DNA of 64,000 nucleotides from Streptococcus sp. 29892 (GTDB lineage: Bacteria; Bacillota; Bacilli; Lactobacillales; Streptococcaceae), in contig NZ_CP118734.1 in assembly GCF_032594935.1 (NCBI RefSeq), forward strand, positions 462,001 to 526,000, given 5' to 3'. Both the position numbers and the translations under genes were made by a program. The notes beneath the pieces were generated by a model. That model made no database searches. It was not told the DNA's origin and worked only from the letters and a program-made list of their open reading frames with translations. Shown here piece by piece: positions 1-8,080 of this stretch (within the stretch, counting starts at the first letter, position 1; each line of letters starts with the position of its first letter).

Positions 1-724
1 GACTAAGGTGTTGCACGATATGAAAGCGGTCGAGTACAATCTTGGCGTTTGGAAATAGTTGTCTAGCCAATTTGTAGTAGGGACTAAACATATCCATGGT
101 AATGACTTTGACCCGATTTCTAACCTTTCTAGGATAGCGCAGAAAGTGGTTTCGAATGGTTGCTTGAGTTCTTCCGTCCAGAATGGTTATGACATTCAGG
201 GAGTTGAAATCTTGTGCGATAAAGCTCATCTTCCCCTTCTTGAAGGCATACTCGTCCCAGGACATGACTTCTGGAAGCTTGTTCCAATCCGTTTCAAACT
301 TGAACTCATTTAGTTTTCGAATAACTGATGATGTTGAGATGGATAGCCTGTGTGCGATATGTGTCATTGCTTGATTTTCGATGAGTAATTGAGCGATCTT
401 CTGGTTAACTGCGACAGCGATTTGGTGGTTCTTCTTGACAAGAGGAGTTTCAGCGACCGCTATTTTCCCACATTCCTTGCACTTGAAACGACGCTTTCTA
501 AGGCGGATAAGTAAGGGATAGCCAGCAGTTTCTAGGTAGGGAATTTTGGAGGCCTTCTGGAAGTCGTATTTTGCCATTTGTCCCTTGCATTTTGGGCATT
601 TAGGGGCTGTGTAATCCAAGTGACCGTGGAGTTCTAAGTGAGTTCCCAGGTCATATTCATTAGAGATAGTAATATTTTTGTCTTTAATTCTGAGAAAATT
701 TGTGATAAGATTTAGTTGTTCCAT
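1..724 (-). CDS. ISL3-family transposase, N-terminal 241 residues (cut by window edge)
   Basis: The minus-strand frame is open from ATG at 724 to base 1 with no stop, so this is the intact N-terminal part of a transposase. Near the N-terminus are two cysteine pairs, CPKC around residue 43 and CKEC around residue 81, matching the ISL3 zinc-binding domain. A helix-turn-helix region follows near residues 110-140. Then come SWDEYAFKKG and ITMDMFSPYY, which carry the first acidic residues of the DDE catalytic core. The remaining catalytic part lies outside the window, so whether the full copy is functional cannot be judged. Confidence 0.88.
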   Translation of the reverse strand, partial: MEQLNLITNFLRIKDKNITISNEYDLGTHLELHGHLDYTAPKCPKCKGQMAKYDFQKASKIPYLETAGYPLLIRLRKRRFKCKECGKIAVAETPLVKKNHQIAVAVNQKIAQLLIENQAMTHIAHRLSISTSSVIRKLNEFKFETDWNKLPEVMSWDEYAFKKGKMSFIAQDFNSLNVITILDGRTQATIRNHFLRYPRKVRNRVKVITMDMFSPYYKLARQLFPNAKIVLDRFHIVQHLS

Positions 725-848
725 ATGAACCCTTTCTAATGAGTTGTTTAGTCGCTTTTCATTATAGGTCATATGGGACTTTTTTCTACACTCCAAAAGG
801 CTCCACAATCTCCATGGTGGTTTTACCCACTACAGAAATTATAGAGCC
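1..848 (-). mobile_element. ISL3-family insertion sequence, 5' portion
   Basis: The element runs off the left edge. Its transposase reads on the minus strand. The outer end appears to lie near 848, where the minus strand begins GGCTCTATAATTTC, the GGCT-type terminus usual for ISL3 elements. A transposase promoter (-10 TATAAT at 761-766, minus) and a Shine-Dalgarno (AGAAAGGG) precede the ATG. ISL3 elements duplicate about 8 bp of target; 849-856 (atttattt) would be that copy, but the other end is outside the window, so this cannot be confirmed. Confidence 0.8.
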
Positions 849-857
849 ATTTATTTT

Positions 858-1637
858 TTATAATATGGGCTTAATGAATAATCTTCCCTCACCCAAGTCA
901 ATCAATTCCACCTGATTGCCGTAAAAATCACTTAGTAAATCAGGTGTAAGGATGTCTTCTTTGGGACCCTGAGCCAAGACCGTGCCATCTTTGAGCAGGA
1001 GGACATGGGTGAAATTATCAGTTATTTCTTCGGCGTGATGGGTGACGTAGATAATGGCGGGAGCCGTTGGGAGTTGGCAGATATGGTCGATGTGATGGAG
1101 CAGGCGTTCGCGAGCCAGAAGGTCCAAGCCAACAGTAGCCTCGTCCAAAATCAAAATCGCAGGATCTTCCATCAAACTGCGGGCAATCAGCAGGAGTTGG
1201 CGTTCCCCTTGTGACAAACTAGCATAGGTTCGACCAATCAAGTGCTCAGCCTTAATGGTTTTGAACATGTCTATAGCTTCATCCAATTCTGCTTGACCGT
1301 ATTCACGGTAGAGGATGGAGGATTTGTATTTTCCAGTCAAGACAATCTGCTCAGCTGTCAAATCAATGGGAAATCGTTCTGCCAAAAAGGAGCCGACCAC
1401 ACCAATCTTAGTGCGCAGGCCGGGAATATCACCCTTACCAAATTCCACTCCCAGAACAGTCAACTCGCCAGATGTCTTCCAAAACTCTGCCATCAATATG
1501 CGCAGCAGTGTTGATTTTCCAGCACCGTTAAGGCCTAAAATAGCCCAACGCTCTCCTTTTTTAAATTCCCAGTTGATATCTTTTAATAGGTACTTCCCCT
1601 GTCTTTTGTAGGACAGTTCTTTCATGGATAAAATCAT
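858..1637 (-). CDS. Stand-alone ABC transporter ATP-binding protein (YlmA-like)
   Basis: A 259-residue single ABC ATPase domain. Walker A is GLNGAGKST near residues 35-43, the signature LSQGERQ near 140, Walker B ILILDEAT near 160, and the switch histidine is in VTHHAEE. No permease gene is adjacent on this strand, so the partner and substrate are unknown; the length and lone position resemble B. subtilis YlmA. The ATG at 1637 has a GAGG Shine-Dalgarno. The stop lies about 10 bp from the ISL3 terminus, so the insertion spared the coding region but has probably replaced the natural downstream sequence. Confidence 0.85.
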   Translation of the reverse strand: MILSMKELSYKRQGKYLLKDINWEFKKGERWAILGLNGAGKSTLLRILMAEFWKTSGELTVLGVEFGKGDIPGLRTKIGVVGSFLAERFPIDLTAEQIVLTGKYKSSILYREYGQAELDEAIDMFKTIKAEHLIGRTYASLSQGERQLLLIARSLMEDPAILILDEATVGLDLLARERLLHHIDHICQLPTAPAIIYVTHHAEEITDNFTHVLLLKDGTVLAQGPKEDILTPDLLSDFYGNQVELIDLGEGRLFIKPIL

Positions 1638-1780
1638 ATGGACCTCGCTTTTCTTTTTGACTATTTTATCACAGAAGTGTAGATTTACAGATATTTTTGC
1701 CGAATGTCACCTCGATTATACCAAAATGAAAAGAATATGGTATAATGGGAATGTTATAGATTTTATTATAGGAGAATATC

Positions 1781-3115
1781 ATGGAAGACCCTGGTAGTCA
1801 GACCATTCATTTACAATTATTATTACTTTTATTGTTGACCTTGCTCAATGCCTTCTTTTCAGCTTCAGAAATGGCCCTTGTTTCCCTCAATCGTTCACGG
1901 GTGGAGCAAAAGGCAGCTGAGGGTGAGAAGAAGTATATTCGCTTACTTCAAGTTTTAGAAAATCCCAATAATTTCCTTTCTACTATTCAGGTTGGAATTA
2001 CCTTTATTTCTATCCTTTCGGGTGCCAGCTTAGCCAATGATTTAGGTGCTGTTTTTGCCAAGTGGATGGGTAATTCAACAACAGCTCAAACTGCTGGTTA
2101 TTGGTTGGCTTTAGCGATGTTGACCTTTGTATCCATTGTGCTTGGAGAATTGTATCCTAAGCGAATTGCCATGAATATGAAGGAAAATCTGGCAGTGGTT
2201 ACGGCGCCAGTGATTATTTTCCTAGGAAAGATTGTCAGTCCTTTCGTTTGGCTCTTATCAGCCGCGACCAATCTCATCAGTCGCATTACACCTATGAACT
2301 TTGACGATGCGGACGAGCAGATGACCCGGGATGAGATTGAATATATCTTGACCAAGAGCGAGCAGACTTTGGATGCGGAAGAAATCGAGATGTTGCAAGG
2401 TGTATTCTCCTTGGATGAGCTGATGGCGCGTGAAGTCATGGTTCCCCGTACGGATGCCTTCATGGTTGATATTGACGACGATACGGAAACCATTATGGCG
2501 GCCATTCTCAAGCAGAATTTTTCTCGCGTTCCCGTCTATGATGGGGATAAGGATAACATCATCGGCCTTATTCACACCAAGAAAATTTTATCTGCAGCTT
2601 TTAGCAATGGTTTCGACAATCTTAATATCCGACGTATTATGCAGGAACCTCTCTTTGTTCCAGAAACGATTTTTGTAGATGATTTGCTCAAATCCTTGCG
2701 GAATACCCAAAATCAGATGGCTATCTTGCTGGATGAGTATGGTGGAGTTGCTGGTTTGGTTACCTTAGAAGATTTGTTGGAAGAAATTGTCGGGGAAATC
2801 GATGATGAAACAGATAAGACAGAGATTTTTGTCCGTGAAATTGCAGAGAATACCTATATTGTCCAAGGGAATATGACTCTGAATGACTTCAATGAGCATT
2901 TTGATACGGAGCTAGAAAGTGATGATGTTGATACCATTGCAGGTTATTATTTGACCGGAGTCGGCACTATTCCAAGCCAGGAAGAAAAGGTGACCTTTGA
3001 AGTGGACAGTAAGGACCATCACTTAGTCTTTATCAATGATAAGGTAAAAAATGGTCGAGTGACCAAGCTTAAAATGATGATGACTACTCTGGAAGAGGAA
3101 GTTGAAAAAGAATAA
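1781..3115 (+). CDS. HlyC/CorC (TlyC) family membrane protein with CBS pair
   Basis: The 444 residues fit the CNNM/DUF21 - CBS pair - CorC_HlyC layout. Hydrophobic segments lie near residues 10-35, 105-130 and 138-166. A tandem CBS region spans about 200-320, including EVMVPRTDAF and LLDEYGGVAGLVTLEDLLEEIVGEI. A small C-terminal domain spans about 345-430. Family members are linked to Mg2+/Co2+ efflux or membrane resistance; older hemolysin names are not well supported. An extended -10 (TGGTATAAT near 1738-1746) and the Shine-Dalgarno TAGGAG precede the ATG. A terminator follows, so it is probably monocistronic. Confidence 0.88.
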   Translation: MEDPGSQTIHLQLLLLLLLTLLNAFFSASEMALVSLNRSRVEQKAAEGEKKYIRLLQVLENPNNFLSTIQVGITFISILSGASLANDLGAVFAKWMGNSTTAQTAGYWLALAMLTFVSIVLGELYPKRIAMNMKENLAVVTAPVIIFLGKIVSPFVWLLSAATNLISRITPMNFDDADEQMTRDEIEYILTKSEQTLDAEEIEMLQGVFSLDELMAREVMVPRTDAFMVDIDDDTETIMAAILKQNFSRVPVYDGDKDNIIGLIHTKKILSAAFSNGFDNLNIRRIMQEPLFVPETIFVDDLLKSLRNTQNQMAILLDEYGGVAGLVTLEDLLEEIVGEIDDETDKTEIFVREIAENTYIVQGNMTLNDFNEHFDTELESDDVDTIAGYYLTGVGTIPSQEEKVTFEVDSKDHHLVFINDKVKNGRVTKLKMMMTTLEEEVEKE

Positions 3116-3120
3116 GAGGA

Positions 3121-3149
3121 AACCAGTTGCTTTAAGGTAGCTGGTTTTT
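3121..3149 (+). terminator. Rho-independent terminator after the CorC-type gene
   Basis: AACCAG at 3121-3126 pairs with CTGGTT at 3141-3146. A five-T run follows a few bases after the stop codon. Confidence 0.7.
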
Positions 3150-3193
3150 CATAGCAATTCAAATAGTTAGTTAAAAACAATCAAATACAAGTA

Positions 3194-3222
3194 TAGAAGC
3201 GTTTTCATTTTTATGATATAAT
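3194..3222 (+). promoter_or_regulatory. pflA promoter with overlapping CcpA cre-like site
   Basis: TAGAAGCGTTTTCA at 3194-3207 matches the catabolite-responsive element pattern TGNAANCGNNNNCA except at position 2. It sits where the -35 would be, upstream of an extended -10 (TGATATAAT, ending 3222). CcpA control of pyruvate formate-lyase genes is known in streptococci; the site here is a prediction. Confidence 0.6.
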
Positions 3223-3248
3223 AACTATATTAAGAAAATGAGGATGAG

Positions 3249-4040
3249 ATGATGGAAGAAGTAGATTACCGAAAAGTAACAGGGCTTGTTCATTCGACTG
3301 AGAGTTTTGGCTCTGTGGATGGACCAGGTGTACGGTTTGTGGTCTTTATGCAAGGTTGTCATATGCGTTGCCAGTATTGCCATAACCCTGATACTTGGGA
3401 ACTGGTCAATCCTGCGGCCAAAGAACGAACTGCAGAGGATGTTCTCAATGAAGCCTTGCGTTTTCGTATGTTCTGGGGGAAAGAAGGTGGGATAACGGTA
3501 TCTGGTGGTGAAGCTACTATTCAGATTGACTTTTTGATTGCCCTTTTTACCTTGGCAAAAGAAAAAGGCATCCACACGACCTTGGACACCTGTGCTCTGA
3601 CCTTCCGTTCGACAGAGCGTTATCTGGAAAAATATAATCGCTTGATGGCGGTGACAGATCTGGTGCTCTTGGATATTAAGGAAATCAATCCAGACCAGCA
3701 CCGCATTGTAACGGGGCATAGCAATAAGACTATTTTAGAGTGTGCCCGTTACCTATCGGATATCGGTAAGCCAGTTTGGATTCGTCACGTATTGGTCCCT
3801 GGTTTGACAGACCGTGATGATGACCTGATTGAGCTAGGAAAGTTTGTCAAGACCTTGAATAATGTTGAGCGTTTTGAAGTCTTGCCTTACCATAATCTTG
3901 GAGAATTTAAGTGGCGTGAGCTGGGCAGACCTTATCCACTCGAAGGGACCAAGCCACCAAGTAAGGAACGTGTTTTAAATGCTAAGACCTTGATGGAAAC
4001 CGAATCCTATCAAGACTATATGAATCGAATAAAGGGATAG
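3249..4040 (+). CDS. pflA: Pyruvate formate-lyase activating enzyme
   Basis: A 263-residue radical SAM enzyme that installs the glycyl radical on pyruvate formate-lyase under anaerobic conditions. The CX3CX2C cluster motif is at C37, C41 and C44 (CHMRCQYC), and the SAM-binding glycine-rich segment VSGGEAT follows near residue 83. Length and the N-terminal FGSVDGPGVRFVVF fit PflA rather than other activases. Two adjacent ATG codons (3249 and 3252) are possible starts; GAGGATGAG precedes them. The cre-like site upstream suggests glucose repression. The next gene starts 2 bp after the stop, so the two are co-transcribed. Confidence 0.95.
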   Translation: MMEEVDYRKVTGLVHSTESFGSVDGPGVRFVVFMQGCHMRCQYCHNPDTWELVNPAAKERTAEDVLNEALRFRMFWGKEGGITVSGGEATIQIDFLIALFTLAKEKGIHTTLDTCALTFRSTERYLEKYNRLMAVTDLVLLDIKEINPDQHRIVTGHSNKTILECARYLSDIGKPVWIRHVLVPGLTDRDDDLIELGKFVKTLNNVERFEVLPYHNLGEFKWRELGRPYPLEGTKPPSKERVLNAKTLMETESYQDYMNRIKG

Positions 4041-4042
4041 TA

Positions 4043-5200
4043 GTGCGTAGAGCTAGAGTAAATAAAAGTCTAGGTGTAGTCGGACCGCTTTTGGCATGTT
4101 TGTTGATTGCGGTCTGTGCATCCCTAGCATATTATGTGTTTAATAAAAGAGAAGGACAGTCCAGCAACAGTCCTTCTTTTGTGCCTGTTCAAGAGATTTC
4201 TGTCAAAGAGAAACTAATCTCTGATTACCTACAGCAAATGACCCTAGAAGAAAAAGTTGGTCAGATGATTTTTGCACGTATACCTGCTGAAAATCAGTTG
4301 GAAGACCTTATTTCCTATCAATTTGGTGGTTATATCTTATTTTCACGGGACTTTGAAGGAAGGACCTTAGAACAAGTCAAGGAAGAAGTTGCGGCTTATC
4401 AAGCTAATTCCAAACTACCACTTTTAATGGCTTCTGATGAAGAAGGTGGAACGGTAACGCGGGTTAGTCAGTTATTAGAAACTCCCTTTGCCTCCCCCTT
4501 GGAATTGTATCAGTCAGGGGGGCTGGAGGCTGTTTTAGAAGATACTAAGCATAAAACCAGTCTTTTGAAAGGGATAGGTATTCATGCCGGTTTCTTTCCA
4601 GTTGCGGACTTATCTACAGATCCATGGTCATTTATCTATGATCGGACTATTGGCCAAGATGCTGCTACAACATCCACTTATATCAGCCAAGAGGTCCAGC
4701 TCCTGAAACAAGAGCAATTTGCTTCGACTTTGAAACATTTCCCAGGCTATGGGAACAATGCTGATTCACATACAGATTTGGTCTATGACAATCGTAGTTT
4801 AGAAGAATTACGGGCCAATGATTTTCTTCCCTTTAAGGCTGGAATTGAAGCGGGCGCAGACTCCATCATGGTCAGTCATAATATCGTTCCTGCCATTGAT
4901 GACGTCCCGTCTTCCATTTCACCTGAAATCAATAATATTCTTCGGAATGAACTTGGTTTTGATGGTGTCATTATGACCGATGACTTTGACATGCTGGGTC
5001 TATCGCAATTCGTTGATCAAAATTCGGGTGCCTTGCAGACTATTCAAGCTGGGACAGATATGATCTTATCTTCGAGCTATGCTAGTCAAATTCCTTATAT
5101 TGTGGAACAAGTGAAGGCTGGAACTATTACAGAGGAGCGGCTTGACCAATCTGTCAAACGTATTTTGGGAATGAAATATGATCTTGGCTTAATCAAATAA
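4043..5200 (+). CDS. Membrane-anchored GH3 beta-N-acetylhexosaminidase (NagZ-like)
   Basis: The 385 residues begin with GTG 2 bp after the pflA stop. An uncleaved signal anchor spans about residues 10-32 (LLACLLIAVCASLAYYVF), placing the enzyme outside the membrane. GH3 hallmarks are ASDEEGGTVTR near 130, KHFPGYGNNADSHTD near 230 (the NagZ His/Asp catalytic dyad) and VIMTDDFDM near 310 (nucleophile Asp). It probably removes terminal GlcNAc from muropeptides or host glycans. The unusual point is its coupling to pflA, whose function is unrelated. A bidirectional terminator follows. Confidence 0.88.
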   Translation: MRRARVNKSLGVVGPLLACLLIAVCASLAYYVFNKREGQSSNSPSFVPVQEISVKEKLISDYLQQMTLEEKVGQMIFARIPAENQLEDLISYQFGGYILFSRDFEGRTLEQVKEEVAAYQANSKLPLLMASDEEGGTVTRVSQLLETPFASPLELYQSGGLEAVLEDTKHKTSLLKGIGIHAGFFPVADLSTDPWSFIYDRTIGQDAATTSTYISQEVQLLKQEQFASTLKHFPGYGNNADSHTDLVYDNRSLEELRANDFLPFKAGIEAGADSIMVSHNIVPAIDDVPSSISPEINNILRNELGFDGVIMTDDFDMLGLSQFVDQNSGALQTIQAGTDMILSSSYASQIPYIVEQVKAGTITEERLDQSVKRILGMKYDLGLIK

Positions 5201-5206
5201 ACAAAG

Positions 5207-5233
5207 AAAAGGAAGTGCTAGATACTTCCTTTT
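5207..5233. terminator. Bidirectional terminator between GH3 and VOC genes
   Basis: AAAAGGAAGT pairs with ACTTCCTTTT around a 7-nt loop. It has T-rich tails on both strands and serves the two convergent genes. Confidence 0.8.
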
Positions 5234-5237
5234 CGTA

Positions 5238-6080
5238 TTATTCTAAAACAAGCTTAGTTTTGATGCCGTCTATATCAACAAAGGCTACGCTATTGTCTAG
5301 TCTTTGAAGGTTTAGGTTTGCAGCTGTGGCGCGTTCCAAGGTTGCTTCAAAAGCTTCTGGATTGGAATAGATGACCGTATAGTAGGCCAGTCCTGGCATG
5401 CCTTCTGTTCGTGTTTGGAGATGTTTTCCTCCCCATTCGTTGACTGCTAGGTGGTGATGGTAGTCGCCTGAGGCTAGCCAGGCTGCAGATGGGACCGAGA
5501 ATTTATCCTCGACAGCTAGGACCTCTTGGTAAAATCGGCTAGAAGCGGCGCTTTCTCGAACGGACAGGTGAATATGGCCCATGCGACTGCCAAGCGGCAT
5601 CTGATAGACTGCGTCAGCTTTTTTCCCTAAAGCATAGATCGTTTCAGCATCCATAGGCTCAGTTACACCTACGATTTGACCGTCAGCTCGAACATCCCAT
5701 GCATCTTGTGGCAGGTCACGGTAAACTTCGATGCCATTGCCTTCGGTGTCGGCTAGGTAAATGGCTTCGCTGTAACCGTGGTCGCTGGCACCTTGGAGGG
5801 AAATCTTATTGTCGATAAAGTGGCGGAAAATGGTCCCCAGATCCTCGCGGCTAGGAAGGACAATAGCCAAATGGTAGAGGCCGTAGCTTTGGCTGACCTC
5901 GCCTTCCTGCTCTGTTTGAATAAGTCGAATAAGGATGTTTTTTCCAACTCCTAGGTCAATCTGTTTAGAGTTTTCAGTCAGAACTTGGAGGCCCAATACC
6001 TGTTGGTAAAATAGGCTTTGAAGTTCCAGATTGCGGACGTTGAGGGCGACATGGCCCAGCTCAAATTTGGAATTGTACAT
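5238..6080 (-). CDS. VOC-superfamily ring-cleavage dioxygenase/glyoxalase (CatE-like)
   Basis: The 280 residues contain two vicinal-oxygen-chelate modules, roughly 5-120 and 165-275. Each opens with the VOC signature (GHVALNVRNLELQSLFYQQVLGL and GHIHLSVRESAASSRFYQEVLAV). Metal ligands are expected at the module starts (H9 and the His of GHIHL) and at EGNGIEVYRD. The two-module size resembles B. subtilis CatE, a catechol 2,3-dioxygenase of quinone stress; the substrate here is unknown. It is the last gene of a minus-strand run likely controlled by the HxlR regulator at 8081. A 25-bp motif shared with the regulator's intergenic region lies about 50 bp upstream. Confidence 0.8.
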   Translation of the reverse strand: MYNSKFELGHVALNVRNLELQSLFYQQVLGLQVLTENSKQIDLGVGKNILIRLIQTEQEGEVSQSYGLYHLAIVLPSREDLGTIFRHFIDNKISLQGASDHGYSEAIYLADTEGNGIEVYRDLPQDAWDVRADGQIVGVTEPMDAETIYALGKKADAVYQMPLGSRMGHIHLSVRESAASSRFYQEVLAVEDKFSVPSAAWLASGDYHHHLAVNEWGGKHLQTRTEGMPGLAYYTVIYSNPEAFEATLERATAANLNLQRLDNSVAFVDIDGIKTKLVLE

Positions 6081-6129
6081 GGAAATACCTGACTTTCTGA
6101 TACAATTTATAGGAATTTTCGAGTTGCTT

Positions 6130-6154
6130 AGTATCTTTTGGTGAAGTAATGTGT
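6130..6154. promoter_or_regulatory. Repeated motif, copy 1 (candidate HxlR operator)
   Basis: The stretch matches 8028-8052 at 23 of 25 positions in the same orientation. The shared core is GTGAAGTAATGTGT. Both copies sit upstream of minus-strand genes of the same cluster, as a regulator-binding site would. Confidence 0.45.
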
Positions 6155-6181
6155 GACGAATAGACTTTTGAAAATTGATTT

Positions 6182-6583
6182 TTATCTCATAGCTTTCTCA
6201 ACAAGTGTGCTATCTACGATTTGGATAAAGTGTGTAATTTTATTTTCAGCATTAAAATCGTAAATATGGACAAAGTCTGCTTGAAAGGATTTCTCAGTAA
6301 GGTTGTAGGTCCCCTTGTAGTAGCCATAAACCATGACACGGTTTCCTGAAAAGGCGTAATCAACAGGTGTGGCACTATAATTGGTCCATTCAGAACCTAG
6401 TCTTGCATGGACGTTTTCAATCACTGCATCTGGACCGATATAGGTACCAGCATAGGGAAAGCCTGCAGCTTCTGTCCAAGAGATATCAGCAGCCAAATGG
6501 CTTTTGAAATCTTCTATTCGACCTTGAGCAGTAGCTAGATAAGTCTCTTCTAAAATATTTTTATATAATTGATTTTTTGACAT
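6182..6583 (-). CDS. NTF2-like / SnoaL-like small protein
   Basis: A 133-residue single-domain protein. The spacing of aromatic and hydrophobic residues, WTEAAGFPYAGTYIGPDAVIENV followed by a beta-rich C-terminal half ending HIYDFNAENKITHFIQIVD, fits the NTF2-like cone fold. That fold covers small-molecule isomerases, hydratases and binding proteins. It lacks a signal peptide, so it is cytoplasmic. It sits 14 bp downstream of the DsbA-like gene in the same direction. A degraded relative lies at 7255-7368. The reaction cannot be deduced. Confidence 0.7.
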   Translation of the reverse strand: MSKNQLYKNILEETYLATAQGRIEDFKSHLAADISWTEAAGFPYAGTYIGPDAVIENVHARLGSEWTNYSATPVDYAFSGNRVMVYGYYKGTYNLTEKSFQADFVHIYDFNAENKITHFIQIVDSTLVEKAMR

Positions 6584-6597
6584 AGGTATTTTCTTTT

Positions 6598-7218
6598 CTA
6601 TTGCGTAATAGCTGCTTGGAAATTTTTTTCCAAATCGTCTACTGTGCGAACTTGGTTAATAAGATTAAAGAAGTTTCCGTCTTTTTCGAGTAACAAGGTT
6701 GGGAAAGAGGTTACCCCCATTTCATAAGCCGTGATAAAGTCTGGGTGTAGACTTTCTGGTTGTTTCAAGTTGCTTGATAGTTCTTCCATAGCCTTTGTAG
6801 GTAGCTGGTAGGTACCGATTAGGCTGGTGTAACTGTCTGCTTGACTGAGGTCTAATCCATTTTCAAAAAACAATGTTTGAATATCTAATGTCAGCTGAGC
6901 AAGCTGGTGTGGTTCAACGTAGTTTTTCAAAATGGAGTAAGCCCTAGCAGGACCAAGGGAGTCCATGGTAAAGTCCGTATCCTTAAACAATTGATTGTAG
7001 TTATCGCCAAAAGACATTTGGTAATAGCTTTCGATTTGTTTGTTAATGGTCTGTGCCTGCTGGAAATCAACCATTTTCTTTTTGTTATCTCCGACAAACA
7101 AGCCTCCGTTAATGACCTCTATTTCTATGTCAGAATGGTCTTGCATGAATTTTGTGAAAATGTGGTTAAAGCCGTAGGTCCAACCACAATAAGCATCGAT
7201 GATGTAATATAGTTTCAT
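6598..7218 (-). CDS. DsbA-family thioredoxin-fold protein with a single active-site Cys
   Basis: The 206 residues begin MKLYYIIDAYCGWTYGF, the start of a DsbA/FrnE-like thioredoxin fold with a helical insert. The expected CXXC is CGWT, so the second cysteine is missing; this argues against a disulfide oxidase. The cis-proline strand is VTSFPTLLL near residue 170. Single-Cys members act as glutathione- or thiol-dependent isomerases or transferases, which suits a cluster with a flavin reductase and a VOC enzyme. There is no signal peptide, so it is cytoplasmic. Confidence 0.78.
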   Translation of the reverse strand: MKLYYIIDAYCGWTYGFNHIFTKFMQDHSDIEIEVINGGLFVGDNKKKMVDFQQAQTINKQIESYYQMSFGDNYNQLFKDTDFTMDSLGPARAYSILKNYVEPHQLAQLTLDIQTLFFENGLDLSQADSYTSLIGTYQLPTKAMEELSSNLKQPESLHPDFITAYEMGVTSFPTLLLEKDGNFFNLINQVRTVDDLEKNFQAAITQ

Positions 7219-7254
7219 TTTAATTTTCTTTCATCTTATTTTCTTGGTTTTTGA

Positions 7255-7368
7255 TTAGAATTTAGCATTGCTATTGGAAGTTTTGGAATCTTCCTCGATT
7301 GGCACAACAAGATTCCAGAGTTCTGCAATTTTATCATCTTCAACTCGATAAAGGTCATAGAATGATGT
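7255..7368 (-). pseudogene. C-terminal remnant of an NTF2-like gene
   Basis: A 37-codon open stretch reads TSFYDLYRVEDDKIAELW and on to a TAA at 7255. It is preceded in frame by a stop at 7369-7371 and has no start. The FYDLYRVEDDKI..W pattern is the usual C-terminal strand of SnoaL/NTF2-like proteins. It appears to be what is left of a second such gene between the reductase and the DsbA-like gene. Confidence 0.6.
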
Positions 7369-7385
7369 CTATTGACCTGTAGAGT

Positions 7386-7925
7386 CTAAGCTTCTAACAA
7401 AGCTTGCGCTTGAGCTTGCAGACCAGCGATGGCTTCTTCTGACAATACCAACTGTCCAGTTCCCCATGCTTCTGGGTTGACGGTAGTCCCTGTAAACTCA
7501 CCTACAACTTGCATACGAACAAATGGTAGGAGTGCATGGTAGCTAGCGAACATTGGCTCGTGTCCAGCATTTGCTACAGATGACACGGTTACAATCTTAT
7601 CTTGGAGAGCAGATGGGCCACGTGTTTCTGACAAGTCTAGGGCACGGCTGAGCCAGTCAATCAAGTTTTTCACCGTGCCTGGGATTGCAAAGTTGTAAAC
7701 TGGTGAGAAAATCCAGATAGCATCTGCAGCCATAATCGCATCGCGTGCAGCTTGGACAGCTGGCAAGACTGGTGTTTCAAGATCTTGGTTCATAAGTGGA
7801 ATATCCTTGTAGTCAAGGTAAGTAACAGTTGCTTGACCTTCTAAGATGCTTTCAGCCTGTTTAGCCATTTGGTGATTAAATGAACCTTCACGTAGTGAAC
7901 CGACGATAAATAGAATGTTTTTCAT
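7386..7925 (-). CDS. NADPH-dependent FMN reductase
   Basis: A 179-residue flavodoxin-fold quinone/azo/chromate-reductase-type protein. The phosphate-binding loop is [14 protein letters not shown] near residues 6-19. [20 protein letters not shown] near 83-102 is the family's flavin and dimer segment. Such enzymes use FMN and NAD(P)H to reduce quinones or other electrophiles by two electrons. It is the first gene of the minus-strand cluster, with an AGAGG Shine-Dalgarno, and is divergent from the HxlR regulator. It is therefore probably the regulator's main target. Confidence 0.87.
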   Translation of the reverse strand: MKNILFIVGSLREGSFNHQMAKQAESILEGQATVTYLDYKDIPLMNQDLETPVLPAVQAARDAIMAADAIWIFSPVYNFAIPGTVKNLIDWLSRALDLSETRGPSALQDKIVTVSSVANAGHEPMFASYHALLPFVRMQVVGEFTGTTVNPEAWGTGQLVLSEEAIAGLQAQAQALLEA

Positions 7926-8027
7926 GATCTTATACCTCTAAAAATTTTTTCTTCCCTGCTCTCGCAGTTTATGGTATTATTGTAACAGGTACTAAAAATA
8001 TTACAAGTACGATTTTTTTGAATAGTC

Positions 8028-8052
8028 ACTATCTTTTTGTGAAGTAATGTGT
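8028..8052. promoter_or_regulatory. Repeated motif, copy 2 (candidate HxlR operator)
   Basis: Twin of 6130-6154 (23/25 identical), lying in the 155-bp region between the divergent flavin reductase and hxlR-type genes. Just outside it is TCAC...GTGA at 8026-8042, a short inverted repeat around the copy's left half. Confidence 0.45.
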
Positions 8053-8080
8053 CGTATCAAGGGAAAATAAAGGAGAAATT

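Noticed and set aside
59..374. Plus-strand open frames inside the IS
   Set aside because: They lie antisense to an uninterrupted transposase frame and have no start signals.
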